Assembly (NCBI RefSeq): GCF_963678635.1
Contig: NC_087063.1
Location: 41,928,759 to 41,992,758, forward strand
Direction: 5' to 3'
Length of the DNA: 64,000 nucleotides
Origin: Symsagittifera roscoffensis
Taxonomy: Eukaryota > Xenacoelomorpha > Acoela > Convolutidae
The position numbers and the translations under genes are program-made. Below the pieces are notes generated by a model, which was not told the origin of the DNA, did not search any database, and saw only the letters and a program-made list of their open reading frames with translations. Shown here one piece after another: positions 55,428-64,000 of this stretch (its first letter is position 1; every line of letters starts with the position of its first letter).

Positions 55428-56340
55428 AGAACAACTTCTAACTAACATATTTCAGTTTAATCGTCGATTGAGCTCCGAAAGTATGCGGTTCTATGAGTGT
55501 TTCGAGTTTGCTTGAAATAAATTTTGGATACCGGATGATTCGATTGATGAAGCTGTAAGCAATAGCTGCCGACTGTACGAAATGTTGTCGCAACTCTTCA
55601 ACTGCAATCCTCAAACAAAATGACGTTACAAGCAAAGCCTTTAATTGTAGTAAGAGCTTTTCATGTGACTGGTCTTTGGAGAAAGTTCAGTTTTTGAGCG
55701 TTTATGATTGTTATTTTTACAATGAGAAAACTGAATCGACTACGTGAATCTTCGCTTTTCATTGAATTTTTTTCAAAAAAAATCCGAGTTGATTTTTGGC
55801 AGTGAATTGTAGAAAAGTAAAGTTTCGATTTGGCCGAGGTTTGCATTGAAAGTTGATGAAGTCTTGTTGCCGCCTAAGTGACTTAAGCCTCCGTTCTCTG
55901 CAATCCCATTCATGCTAAAATGTTGGTAATATCATGCGTTGAGTCTTTTAGCTGACATCTCATTTGTTATATTAACAATATCTTTTCCTTCGTCTGCCGC
56001 GTGTTGTCGATTGTTGTGTGTATCTATTAATAATGCTATATTGTAGTTTCTGCAGAATTGTCCGTCTTTAAAGTTCTGTTTTGATTTCAAAGTCCATGTG
56101 TTTTAGAGGGCTCCAGTTGTGGGGGTTGCTCGTTTGCGGTTCGCGGGTCTGGTTGTATCCAAACTTTAATGGTGTCTCGTATCCAGTTTGTCCTTGTTCT
56201 GGTAACCACTTTGCAGGTGGAGTAGTGAACTTGACTCTGCGTTAAACCTTACTAATTGGCTTACGACTGCTCAAAAAGTAATCACTCTTAGGGCAGGCGT
56301 AACTGATGCCCTATTGGCATCCTATGATATCAAGCAGGTA
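55428..56340 (-). other. Locus B, proximal part, homologous to locus A
   Basis: 55640-56010 aligns with 48060-48500 and 56110-56340 with 50750-50990. At 56010-55932 (-) the frame QHAADEGKDIVNITNEMSA ends KRLNA-stop, as in locus A. On the + strand a TTTGCAG acceptor (56216) and GTAGCC donor (56338) bound an open 121-base segment ending LLASYDIKQ. Both strands therefore show some coding signal. Confidence 0.45.
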
Positions 56341-56369
56341 GCCTATTATTCCTAAACGTTTTTGTAGAG

Positions 56370-56462
56370 TTTTTATGAGTATCATTCAGGTAATGTCCTT
56401 ACCAACAATTGAACGGGTATCAATTGTTGGTAAGGACATTACCTGAATGATACTCATAAAAA
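56370..56462. repeat. Perfect palindrome, 43-bp arms, 7-base loop
   Basis: 56370-56412 is the exact reverse complement of 56420-56462, with loop ACGGGTA. No mismatch in 43 bases. RNA from either strand would form a strong hairpin. It lies just outside locus B. Confidence 0.95.
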
Positions 56463-57002
56463 TCTCTGAGTTTACCGAATGGGTTTTTTTAATAGGTTTG
56501 TTCACGTTTGTCTCAATCAAGAGAAAAAAATAAAAGTCGAGCGACCGCATAATACTGAATTAAAGAATCAATGGTAGCTTGATTTTCTGGAGTTCTCAAT
56601 TTTGATTTACCGAAACCATTAATCATCAGCACATATGACTTCCCATTGGCACAGATTTCACGGCAGAAAACTGTCGTTTGTGAAATTCACCAAACTGCAT
56701 TTCATCTTCAGCGGATTCCAAAATGGCGCGTTTTTTTCTGGCAAAATAGACCTAGTGATGATTTTACATTTTGTTAGATTTACGCCAACTAGTTGAATAT
56801 CAGACCGCAATAGCTTTGTCGTAGAATTTGGTAGAGCTACGTTTGCAATGAAGTTAGATGCAATAGATTAGAGTAGTTTTAACATTTTTTCTTTAACCTT
56901 AAATATGTTAAATACTTATAGTCTCTTCCCATTATAGTCAGTTCACGATATATGTTGCATGCATATGTTTACTTCAAGTAGATATATTAGTGGAACACGA
57001 AC
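56463..57002. other. No recognised feature
   Basis: Immediately 3' (- strand) of the paralogue catalytic exon. It should hold a last exon if the intron were as short as in gene 1, but no IRPYG-type sequence is present on either strand. Confidence 0.5.
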
Positions 57003-57469
57003 CTGAATCACACATGCATGATCCTCAGGAGTGAATGTTGCGAAACCGTATTCGCTGATTTCAATTTGATCGGCGAAATATGCACCATTGCCACATGGCT
57101 CTCCTTTTTTGTCACTCAATTCATTCATGTCGAGAGAACTGTTAAACTTCTGTCTATCTCCGTTTACCAGGAACTGCCTGGTTTGGGATATAGCTTTGGT
57201 TCCTTCTTCAGAACTCCCATGATAACCCACCGCCCATTCATTTGGGTTTCCATCCATTCGGAGCCAATCATCATTGCCATCGTCATATCTGCCCAGCACA
57301 CGTAGACCAACTCTTACCCAATTAGAGTTAGGCTGGTAATAGTCAATTCCACCCCGTATCTGCTTGTCTCCAAATTTATGCGGAAATCTTATGTCACCAG
57401 CTGAGTCAAAATCCATCGGTTTCAAAGCCAGCAGATGCAACAGTCCTTTCTCTCGCTGCAGATCCGTAT
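57003..57469 (-). CDS. PARP/ADP-ribosyltransferase-like paralogue, catalytic exon
   Basis: 467 bases, the same length as gene 1's catalytic exon, with acceptor TTTTTAATAG (5' side) and donor CAG|GTTCGT; phase 1 in, phase 0 out. It reads REKGLLHLLALKPMDFDSAG, GGIDYYQPNSNWVRVGLRVL, NEWAVGYHGSSEEGTKAI and EPCGNGAYFADQIEISEYGF, ending CVIQ. The His of YHGSS and the Tyr of GAYF are kept. No frameshift or stop. The ATG at about 57500 belongs to intron readthrough, not the true start. An upstream exon is required but not identified; the frame MSIETGYLRQGFEDYMELYH at 57575-57510 is a weak candidate. Confidence 0.75.
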
Positions 57470-57604
57470 CTATTAAAAACTTCCGTTTGATAATGAACAA
57501 TTTGAACGAACCATATGATAAAGTTCCATATAGTCCTCAAAGCCTTGGCGGAGATAACCAGTTTCAATGGACATGAAAATTCAAAAACCAAGGAAAACTC
57601 TAAG

Positions 57605-58213
57605 TTAATAGTTTCATTATGACTATGTTCACATTACATTCAATAAAACTAGTAAAATATAGTAGCTTCAGAATTTTGACACCCCTCAATAAGTCAAGAA
57701 ATTCGATCCTAAGAAACCTACTAAAGTATCATCGGTGCCAAATTAGGATATTTTTGAAAAAGTGCCCGCTCTTTTCAATTTTTTTTTTATTTAACATTTT
57801 ATAAACTGCATCATTCGGACAGTTTTTTTTCTGATTAACTTGCCTGCGGCGCAGATATTCATGAAAAAACAGGTGTTTTAGGTTTTAGTGGAGCTCTGAA
57901 AATCAGTTTGGTCGATTAAAAAATTTCGACTAGTCGGGTTTTTGTCGGCAGCTCTCTAAATTCGGGTATTTGTGACTCACTCGGGTACTGGTATAACTCA
58001 CTCTAAAACTGATAGCTGCTTCAACTCAACTTTTTCCCGAGTCGGTTCATTTCAGAGTCCTGAAATCGATTTGTATCTATCATTACGGTGCCAAATAGAT
58101 TCCACAGCGGGCCAAAATCAAATTTGTCGCGAAATCCGCAACTTTGCTACTTTCCTTTGATCTTTTTTGCAGTTTTGAATTCCACAAACAAATAGCAAAC
58201 AAGTTACTGTATC
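57605..58213. other. No recognised feature
   Basis: AT-rich DNA. Upstream exons of the - strand paralogue may lie here but none is identifiable. Confidence 0.35.
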
Positions 58214-58465
58214 AAGCAAAATTGAGGAACCTGCAAAAGTGTTTGCGGAATCTTGAACAGTTTACGGAATCCACAAGCAAACAAAAAACATGCGTATAGT
58301 AAAATCGAGATCTTGCGGAACCCGCTAATGTTAGCGGAATCCGCCAATTGTAAGCGGAATCCGAGCATTATAAGCAAATTGTAAGTGGAACTGTAAGTGG
58401 AACCCGCGCATTGTAAGCATAATCCGCAAAATTGTATGCGGAATCCGCATTTTGTTGGCGAGTTA
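58214..58465. repeat. GCGGAATCCGC(A)AATTGTAAG short tandem words
   Basis: About eight imperfect ~19-22-base units such as TTGTAAGCGGAATCCGAGCA and TTGTATGCGGAATCCGCATT. They are the same word family as at 42585-42690, 43500-43740 and inside the foldback at 60665-61640. Confidence 0.7.
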
Positions 58466-58559
58466 CCGTAAAATGCTTCCAACTCAAGATTATTTCGGAT
58501 ATTGAAAGTTTTTTGTCTGAACATAAGCAAAGAGTTCCTTGCCATGAAATATAAAGACG

Positions 58560-60010
58560 AAACATCAAGGCGCTCTATGCTACAAAAAAAACACGGGAGG
58601 GCAGCCGGATAAACTGTTTTGATTAGCAAAAGTGATCAAATCTTTGTCCTGTACTTTCTTTGCCTTTAAGCTCGTATGATCATCTGAACAAAAAATTGAC
58701 AGAAAACTTGGGGGGCAAACAAAGAAACGAAAAATGGCTAAGGAGGTCTTCGAGGAAACAAAACTGGACTCTGATGGGGCCATGGTTTCACTGGATATAA
58801 AAACTTTCTACAAAAATGTTCCGCTCAATCAAGATATTAACATAGCAATGTGGAGATTGTATGGCTTATTTTCTGGCAAACCTATGCTAAAATTGCTAAA
58901 CTTTGATGCGAGTGGTGTTTAGTTTAAATGCAACGGTGTGTGTTATGTACAAAAAGAATGTCTAGCAATGGGTGCTTGCCTTGCAGTCACTTTCGCCAAT
59001 TTGTTGCTCACAAAAAATGAATTTGCTTCAAATGAATAAGTAACAAAGTTGAGGCCGTTAAAAAATGATCAAACTCGATTCTGCCTTGGTTATCAGAAAA
59101 TTGTTAATAATAAATTGTAGGGGGTAGAGTATGAAGTCTGCTAGAAAGGATATCCCTTAAATCATGGCAAGATATCCGAAAGATAAATGTTTCTTAGATA
59201 TGTGTATGATATAGTTTTTTTTTTTATTAGCCCCGGCCTGCTCAGTGCAGACCAACCGTGGGGGAGGGGGAGATGTCATCCATTTCGCCGCAGCCGGTCC
59301 CACCTTGAGGAGGCGGATGACACTGGGACCCCTCCAGCCGTGACCGAAGCGGGATTCGAACGCATGACTCTCGTGTTGAGAGACATGTGCCTAACCCACT
59401 CGACCACGGCTGCCCCATGATATAGTTAGATAGGTGGGTGATCCTGGAATTTTCCTCGATTGTGATATTAATTGCAATCAACTTACATTTTGCCCAGAAA
59501 AATTGGAAGCGAACAGTAAGCTGGTCTTTCTGAATTTAAATGTAAGCCTCAATTCAAATCCGGGTGGTATAGAAACCCACTGATACCGACAATATTCTGA
59601 AGTTTGCCAGCTGCGCCACTTTGCAGTACAAAAGAAACCACTTTGATGGCACTACCCATCTGGTTTTTATACGTACCTCACTACGCGAGAACTTTTGACA
59701 AAGCATTGAGAAAAAAGAGGAAATTAGATTGAAAATCGATATCAGAAGAAATGTTCGGATAAAAAGGCATCCGAAGTTTTTGACCAGAGTAGTGAAGAAT
59801 ATAAAAAGTGGGCTTTCGGAATTGAAAAACAAAAACGGAAACTGGTCGAACGACTAACCACCTGCTTTGACAATAAGATATCGAAGCAATTCCTTTCATC
59901 TACTAACTACAAAACTGCGCTAAAACTTCGGGAACAAAAAGTTTTGTGTACTCCAGAAAACTTAAAAGAAGCTTGTGATCTCTCGAGGATTTTTTTGCTC
60001 ATGAACTGAA
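58560..60010 (+). pseudogene. Penelope-like element reverse transcriptase, split by a SINE
   Basis: The + strand reads MAKEVFEETKLDSDGAM at 58734, VSLDIKTFYKNVPLNQDINI (RT motif A with catalytic Asp), then FKCNGVCYVQKECLAMGACL-AVTFANLLL (motif B). Motif C reads MFLRYVYDIV at 59187-59216, RYVYD where RYVDD is expected. A 200-bp SINE lies directly after it. Beyond the SINE the RT continues NQLTFCPEKLEANSKLVFLN, GGIETH-stop-YRQYSE, and a long Lys/Glu-rich stretch. Stops and frameshifts are frequent. The motif order and the T-x-F-x-E-x-E / FLNLN phrase fit Penelope-like elements. No GIY-YIG endonuclease was recognised. Confidence 0.8.
59206..59427 (-). mobile_element. tRNA-derived SINE with 11-bp target duplication
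   Basis: The element, 59416-59217 on the - strand, starts GGGGCAGCCGTGGTCGAGTG. The Pol III A box is TGGTCGAGTGG and the B box GTTCGAATCC (near 59362). A GC-rich body of about 125 bases follows and it ends GGCCGGGGCTAAT plus an A-run. Direct repeats ATGATATAGTT at 59206-59216 and 59417-59427 flank it exactly. The head resembles a tRNA of the Ser/Leu type. SINEs move using LINE enzymes. The intact duplication indicates a fairly recent insertion. Confidence 0.9.
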
Positions 60011-60664
60011 ATTGGAAGTGTTGTATGAGCCTACTTTTAGTTGATGTAATTACACATATATCGCCTAAGCAAGGCGGGATTTAGCCACGGGAATTGATGA
60101 ACTTCACAAACAGGACTCCCCATTAGAACAGATTTTGCAACAATAAAGGCACAAAGGATAGTAAAATTGATGAGTTGAAGTCGGAAAGTTAAGACCAAAC
60201 AGGCAGCACTCCCAAATACTCACAGTAGAGGCTTTGCCTTAAGGGAATGAAACGAAACAGTCAGCAAGCGCGAAGAATTCAGAAGTCGGAAATTAACACT
60301 CGAACATTTCCATATAAACTTATGGACAAAAATTGTCAGAATTGAAAAAAAGTTTAATCCCGAAACGAAAAATAGTTACAGAAAAAGATCAAAAACAAAA
60401 AAAATCATAAATTTAAGTGAATTGTTTTCAAAAATCAGGTAAAACTTTTTGTAATTACAGTTTAATGGTTTAACAAACAAGGTTGAATGAGCAATTTTAT
60501 AAGTTTATCATTTGAACATGTTTGATGTTTTTCTGAATCTGGGATTTTATGGATTAATTGGCAAAACATTTCATAAAAAGGGTTTTTCCAAACACCAGAA
60601 AGATAGACTCAAGATTTTGATTGAACATTGATTTAAGGTTTGTTATTGAAATTTCTTGAAAATA
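60011..60664. other. No recognised feature
   Basis: Possible 3' end of the Penelope-like element, then AT-rich DNA. Confidence 0.35.
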
Positions 60665-61640
60665 GTTAAATCCTTGCTTTTAAATTCCACATTTGCAATA
60701 AAAATTTTTTTAGCTATAGCTCTAAATTGTTCACGCAAAGATTGACTCAGACCATTATACCAAAAAAACTACGATCCATTCACATTTAAGGAACCCGCTT
60801 ACGTTTGCTGAATCTGATTGCATTTTGCTGAATCCGGAACAACTAGCAATATTCGTTTGTTGCAGAACCCGCTATAACACTAATGTGCCAAAAAATTTAC
60901 ATTACAGGTATTTGTACTCTGTATTTACGGAAATTTTGCAAGTGGAAACCAATGAAACTTTAAAACAAAGATAAAATTTTTGTCTCTCGAATTCAGGGAC
61001 AAAGAGACCTCAAACTGTGCGCCTATCCAGTGCACAATTGGTCTCGTACTGATCCTTTCTTTGTTTTGTTCTCATAAATATTTCAAATAAGCCATTTCGG
61101 CTAATACGCTTTTTTAAGTATCCCTCATCAACAACGCTTTGTTTTCAAGCAGTGAATTGTTCCGCGCTCGGAAAATATTGCTTTTTTGATTAACTGTTTC
61201 AGGCTATTTGAAACAAATTTTTTTGTTTCATCCTCCATTACGAGCCCAAATTATGCACTGCATAGGTGCTCTGTTGGTATTTCATGTCAGTGGAATCCAG
61301 AGACAAATAATTTATTATGAATTAAAATTTAAGATGATTCAACTTACAAACATTCCTTGATCTCTGCGTACAATTATCTGTAAAATAAATTTTGACGGCA
61401 CATTTGTTTTTCCGGATTCCGCAACGAGCGATCATAACTATTTGTTCCGGATTACACAATTGGTGGCTTTTTCTGCGGAATTAAATTATATTCCGCAATT
61501 TTTTAAAGCTTAATCTGTAAATTCGTTTATTAAATTTTGTTTTATAAACTAAACTAAACCAATTTTTGCGTATGAAAAACTCAAAGCTAAAACTAGACTT
61601 ATAATCTAGAATTTGCAGAGTGTAAAAGCAAGGGTTTAAT
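60665..61640. mobile_element. Foldback element with GCGGAATCCGC-type arms
   Basis: The left arm starts TTAAATCCTTGCTTTTAAAT (60666) and the right arm ends with its inverted match, GTAAAAGCAAGGGTTTAA (61621-61638). Inner landmarks mirror too: GAACAACTAGCAATATTCGT near 60838 against ACGAGCGATCATAACTATTT near 61425, and CTCTCG/GACAAA against AGAGACAAATAA. Arms of roughly 300-400 bp have about 200 bp between them. No coding potential. The left arm alone recurs at 43440-43840. Confidence 0.65.
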
Positions 61641-62740
61641 CATGTCAGTGTAATCCAATGTCAAATTTTATCGTTGGATAATTAAAATCAGCATTTGAGA
61701 TAGATTTCCTAGCAAACTGTACTGGATCATAATTTGGGAAACACCGAATATTGAAAATGCAAACAAATCAAGTATGCCGGTTGCTGTGCGCGTGGCACAA
61801 ATTGTTCCGACCATAATATTATATTAAAGGAGGCGAGCAAGACAAGAAAAACAAAAGAAAGTATTCAAAAAATTTCAAAATTTTTTCAAATTATTTTTCA
61901 GAGAATTATCCAAAATTTTGACTTTTTTGATTCCCAAAATGGAGCGTACAAATCCAAAAACTGATTTCATTTTTTTGAAGTTTAGGGCTTAAAATTTTCA
62001 TAACTAAGCTGTTTTTTGCCTGATCGCTTGCTTTATTTGCTCGAAAAAACAGGAAAAAATCAAAAATTTGAAACCATTTTTTTCTCGAAACCATGACTGA
62101 AACCATGACTGAAAATTCTTTAATATGATATAACTCTCAACCCTGTCCGATTCTTTTTTGATTCCGACAGCGTAAATTTACTACATATGAAATATTATTT
62201 TCAAAGGGCTCCAAAAATTGTACCTGATTCCGCAAAACTAGTTATTTTTGGAACGCTTTTAAACGATACAGTGTTTTAGTTATTTGTTTGTCAGATCCAA
62301 AACAGCGAAGATCATACAAAAGTAGCAACGTTGTGAACTTGGCGACAAATCTTATTTTGGCTTGTTGCGGATTCCGCTTGCAATTAAATGCACAGTTTGG
62401 TTTTCAAAAGTCGGAACAAAACGACAACAACAGCATTTTTGAGTTCCGGTGGGTGATTTCTTCTCCAGAAAAAATTCGACAATTATATAATTTTTTTTGG
62501 TTACTTTTGTATAGAGTCTGAAAAACATTGATGCCTTTTTCTCAAAGTTAAATAGATACTTCATCTGTGATTACTTTTTTAATTAGTTTTTCAAAATTTG
62601 ATTCCTAAGATGAAGCTAAAAACTCCTAAAGGTAACTTCATTTGAGTAAAACTAAATTTTCAAGGCTTTAGTTAAGCAAATACAAGCTAATGTAAGACTG
62701 CTTACTCGCATGAATTTAGACAAAAAATCAAAAAACCAAA
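61641..62740. other. AT-rich DNA with a diverged third copy of the 478-bp unit
   Basis: 62015-62165 contains GATCGCTTGCTTTATTTGCT, TTTTTTTCTCGAAACC and ATATGATATAACTCTCAACC, which match the units at 62741-63692. The remainder is unassigned. Confidence 0.5.
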
Positions 62741-63692
62741 CCGGTTTTTCTCGACACCGGGAATTTTTTTTTAATTGTTTAATGTCGTTCGAATCACATC
62801 TGGAGGGTTGTATTATGACTTATCACTCAACCCAGCCCGCTTATTATTTGCGGTTGCTGATTTTGCGAGGAAAACGAAAAGCCTGCTCGCTTGCTTTATT
62901 TGTTCGAGGTAAGACAAAAAAATCAAAAAATTCAAAACGTTTTTTCTCGACATTGGAAAAAATTTCCCGAAATCACCTCTGAAAAGGCTTTGATATGATA
63001 AATCTCTCAACCCTGTTCGATTATTTTTTTTGTTAACTGGTTTTGCGTGGAAAACAAAAAGAAGAAGAAAAATTAAAACACACCCGAATACAAAGTTCCT
63101 CTCCATTTTCAATGGTCGGAACAATAATTTCAAATTAAATTGAGACAAGAATTTCGGTTTCGTTAAAACGTTACCAGACCCAAATATTATCATTTTGATC
63201 GTGAAATAGCGTGTTTTTCCGGTTTTTCTCGACACCGGGAAAGTTTTTTTTGTATAATGTCGTTCGAATCACAACTGGAGGGGTTTATTATCACTTATCA
63301 CTCAACCCAGCCCGATTATTATTTGCGGTCTCTGATTTTGCGAGGAAAATGAAAAGCCTGCTCGCTTGCTTTATTTGTTCGAAGTAAGACAAAAAATCAA
63401 AAATTTCAAAACGTTTTTTCTCGACACTAGAAAAAAGTTTCCCGAAATCACCTCTGAAAAGGCTTTGATATGATATATCTCTCAACCCTGTCCGATTATT
63501 TTTTTTGTTAACTGGTTTTGCGTGGAAAACAAAAAGAAGAAGAAAAATTCAAACACACCCGAATACAAAGTTCCTCTCCATTTCCAATGGTCGGAACAAT
63601 AATTTCAAATTAAATTGAGACAAGAATTTCGGTTTCATTAAAACGTTACCAGACCCAAATATTATCGTTTTGATCGTGAAATATAGTTCACA
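62741..63692. repeat. Tandem duplication, 478-bp period
   Basis: Unit 1 (62741-63218) and unit 2 (63219-63692) both start CCGGTTTTTCTCGACACCGG and share CACTCAACCCAGCCCG, GCCTGCTCGCTTGCTTTATT and TTACCAGACCCAAATATTAT in order. Similar - strand frames appear in both but have no recognised motif. Confidence 0.9.
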
Positions 63693-63771
63693 CGCTATTT
63701 CACGATCAAAATGATAATATTTGGGTCTGGTAACGTTTCAACGAAACCGAAATTTTTGTCTCAATTTAATT
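63608..63771. repeat. Inverted repeat, 76-bp arms, 12-base loop
   Basis: 63608-63683 pairs with 63696-63771 with about four mismatches around the loop TAGTTCACACGC. The left arm is the end of tandem unit 2, so the right arm is an inverted duplicate of that end. Confidence 0.9.
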
Positions 63772-63893
63772 AAAGACATTTTAAAAACATTTTTCATTTT
63801 TTTAAACAAAAAACTCCGAAAAGGCATAGCACTGCGCTTATTCGAGCAGCCGTCTTTGTTTTGTTTTCTTGATTTTTTGTACTGTTCCGACTT

Positions 63894-64000
63894 TCAAAGC
63901 AAAAAAGTGATGGAGTTTTTATGATTGTGGTAGCTTTTTTGTTCAGACGATTTTAGATTTTTTGAAAATTTTATGGGAACAAAAGAACTGCTGCGGTTGC
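63894..64000 (+). mobile_element. Helentron-like element, 5' end, runs off the window
   Basis: GTTCCGACTTTCAAAGCAAA, GGTAGCTTTTTTGTTCAGAC and GATTTTAGATTTTTTGA align with the family start. It is diverged, for example in the first hairpin. The rest lies beyond the right edge. Confidence 0.6.

Noticed and set aside
57018-57305. + strand protein over the paralogue exon
   Set aside because: It is the antisense of the PARP-like catalytic exon, whose - strand frame has splice sites and a paralogue.
59340-59416. Functional tRNA gene
   Set aside because: A and B boxes are present, but the head is fused to a non-tRNA body and A-tail with a target duplication, and I cannot fold a full acceptor stem.
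59242-59481. Open frames on both strands across the SINE
   Set aside because: GC-rich tRNA-derived sequence has few stops; Pol III boxes, A-tail and target duplication explain the region.

Overview
The window looks like nuclear DNA of an invertebrate animal. It is strongly AT-rich and gene-poor, its genes have GT-AG introns, there are two 200-N scaffold gaps (10395-10594, 41684-41883), and it is packed with decayed eukaryotic transposons of many classes (Ty3/gypsy, Ty1/copia, Penelope-like, Polinton-type, Helentron-like, Tc1-type and other MITEs, one tRNA-derived SINE). Nothing bacterial is present. I cannot name the species.

The only conventional genes I can support belong to one small family with an ADP-ribosyltransferase/PARP-like fold signature (HGSS ... 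GAYF ... IRPYG). Gene 1 is on the + strand: exons at 21432-21515, 21749-22215 and 22873-23016 splice in frame, and a likely earlier exon lies at 19321-19593. A paralogue is on the - strand: its catalytic exon is 57469-57003, and the only matching last exon in the window is 41131-40787, which carries a long glutamate-rich tail. If these two exons belong together, the intron is about 15.9 kb and holds all of the repeat arrays at 42-56 kb.

Layout. 0-13.4 kb: mostly anonymous AT-rich DNA with MITEs, a 496-bp tandem duplication, a CAA microsatellite and an N gap. 13.4-16.4 kb: a head-to-tail array of a Helentron-like element. 17.1-18 kb: a gag-only Ty3/gypsy remnant. 19.3-23 kb: gene 1, with a 733-bp Tc1-type foldback MITE in an intron. 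23.4-24.4 kb: degenerate minisatellites. 24.8-25.65 kb: a copia pol remnant. 26.1-30.9 kb: a decayed but nearly complete Ty3/gypsy element. 32.2-34.3 kb: more Helentron-like copies. 36.2-38.6 kb: a decayed Polinton-type segment (packaging ATPase and integrase). 38.6-39.6 kb: two Helentron-like copies in tandem. 40.8-41.1 kb: paralogue last exon.

47.3-56.3 kb is the least explained part. Two paralogous loci lie side by side: locus A contains a 1,679-bp tandem duplication, and locus B contains five tandem copies of a 704-bp unit plus a perfect 43-bp-arm palindrome. In-frame indels and a conserved stop codon support a - strand protein segment there. Another segment is conserved better on the + strand, so the gene structure is unresolved. 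57-64 kb holds the paralogue's catalytic exon, a Penelope-like reverse transcriptase split by a SINE exactly at its catalytic motif, a large foldback element, a 478-bp tandem duplication ending in a 76-bp-arm palindrome, and the start of one more Helentron-like copy at the right edge.
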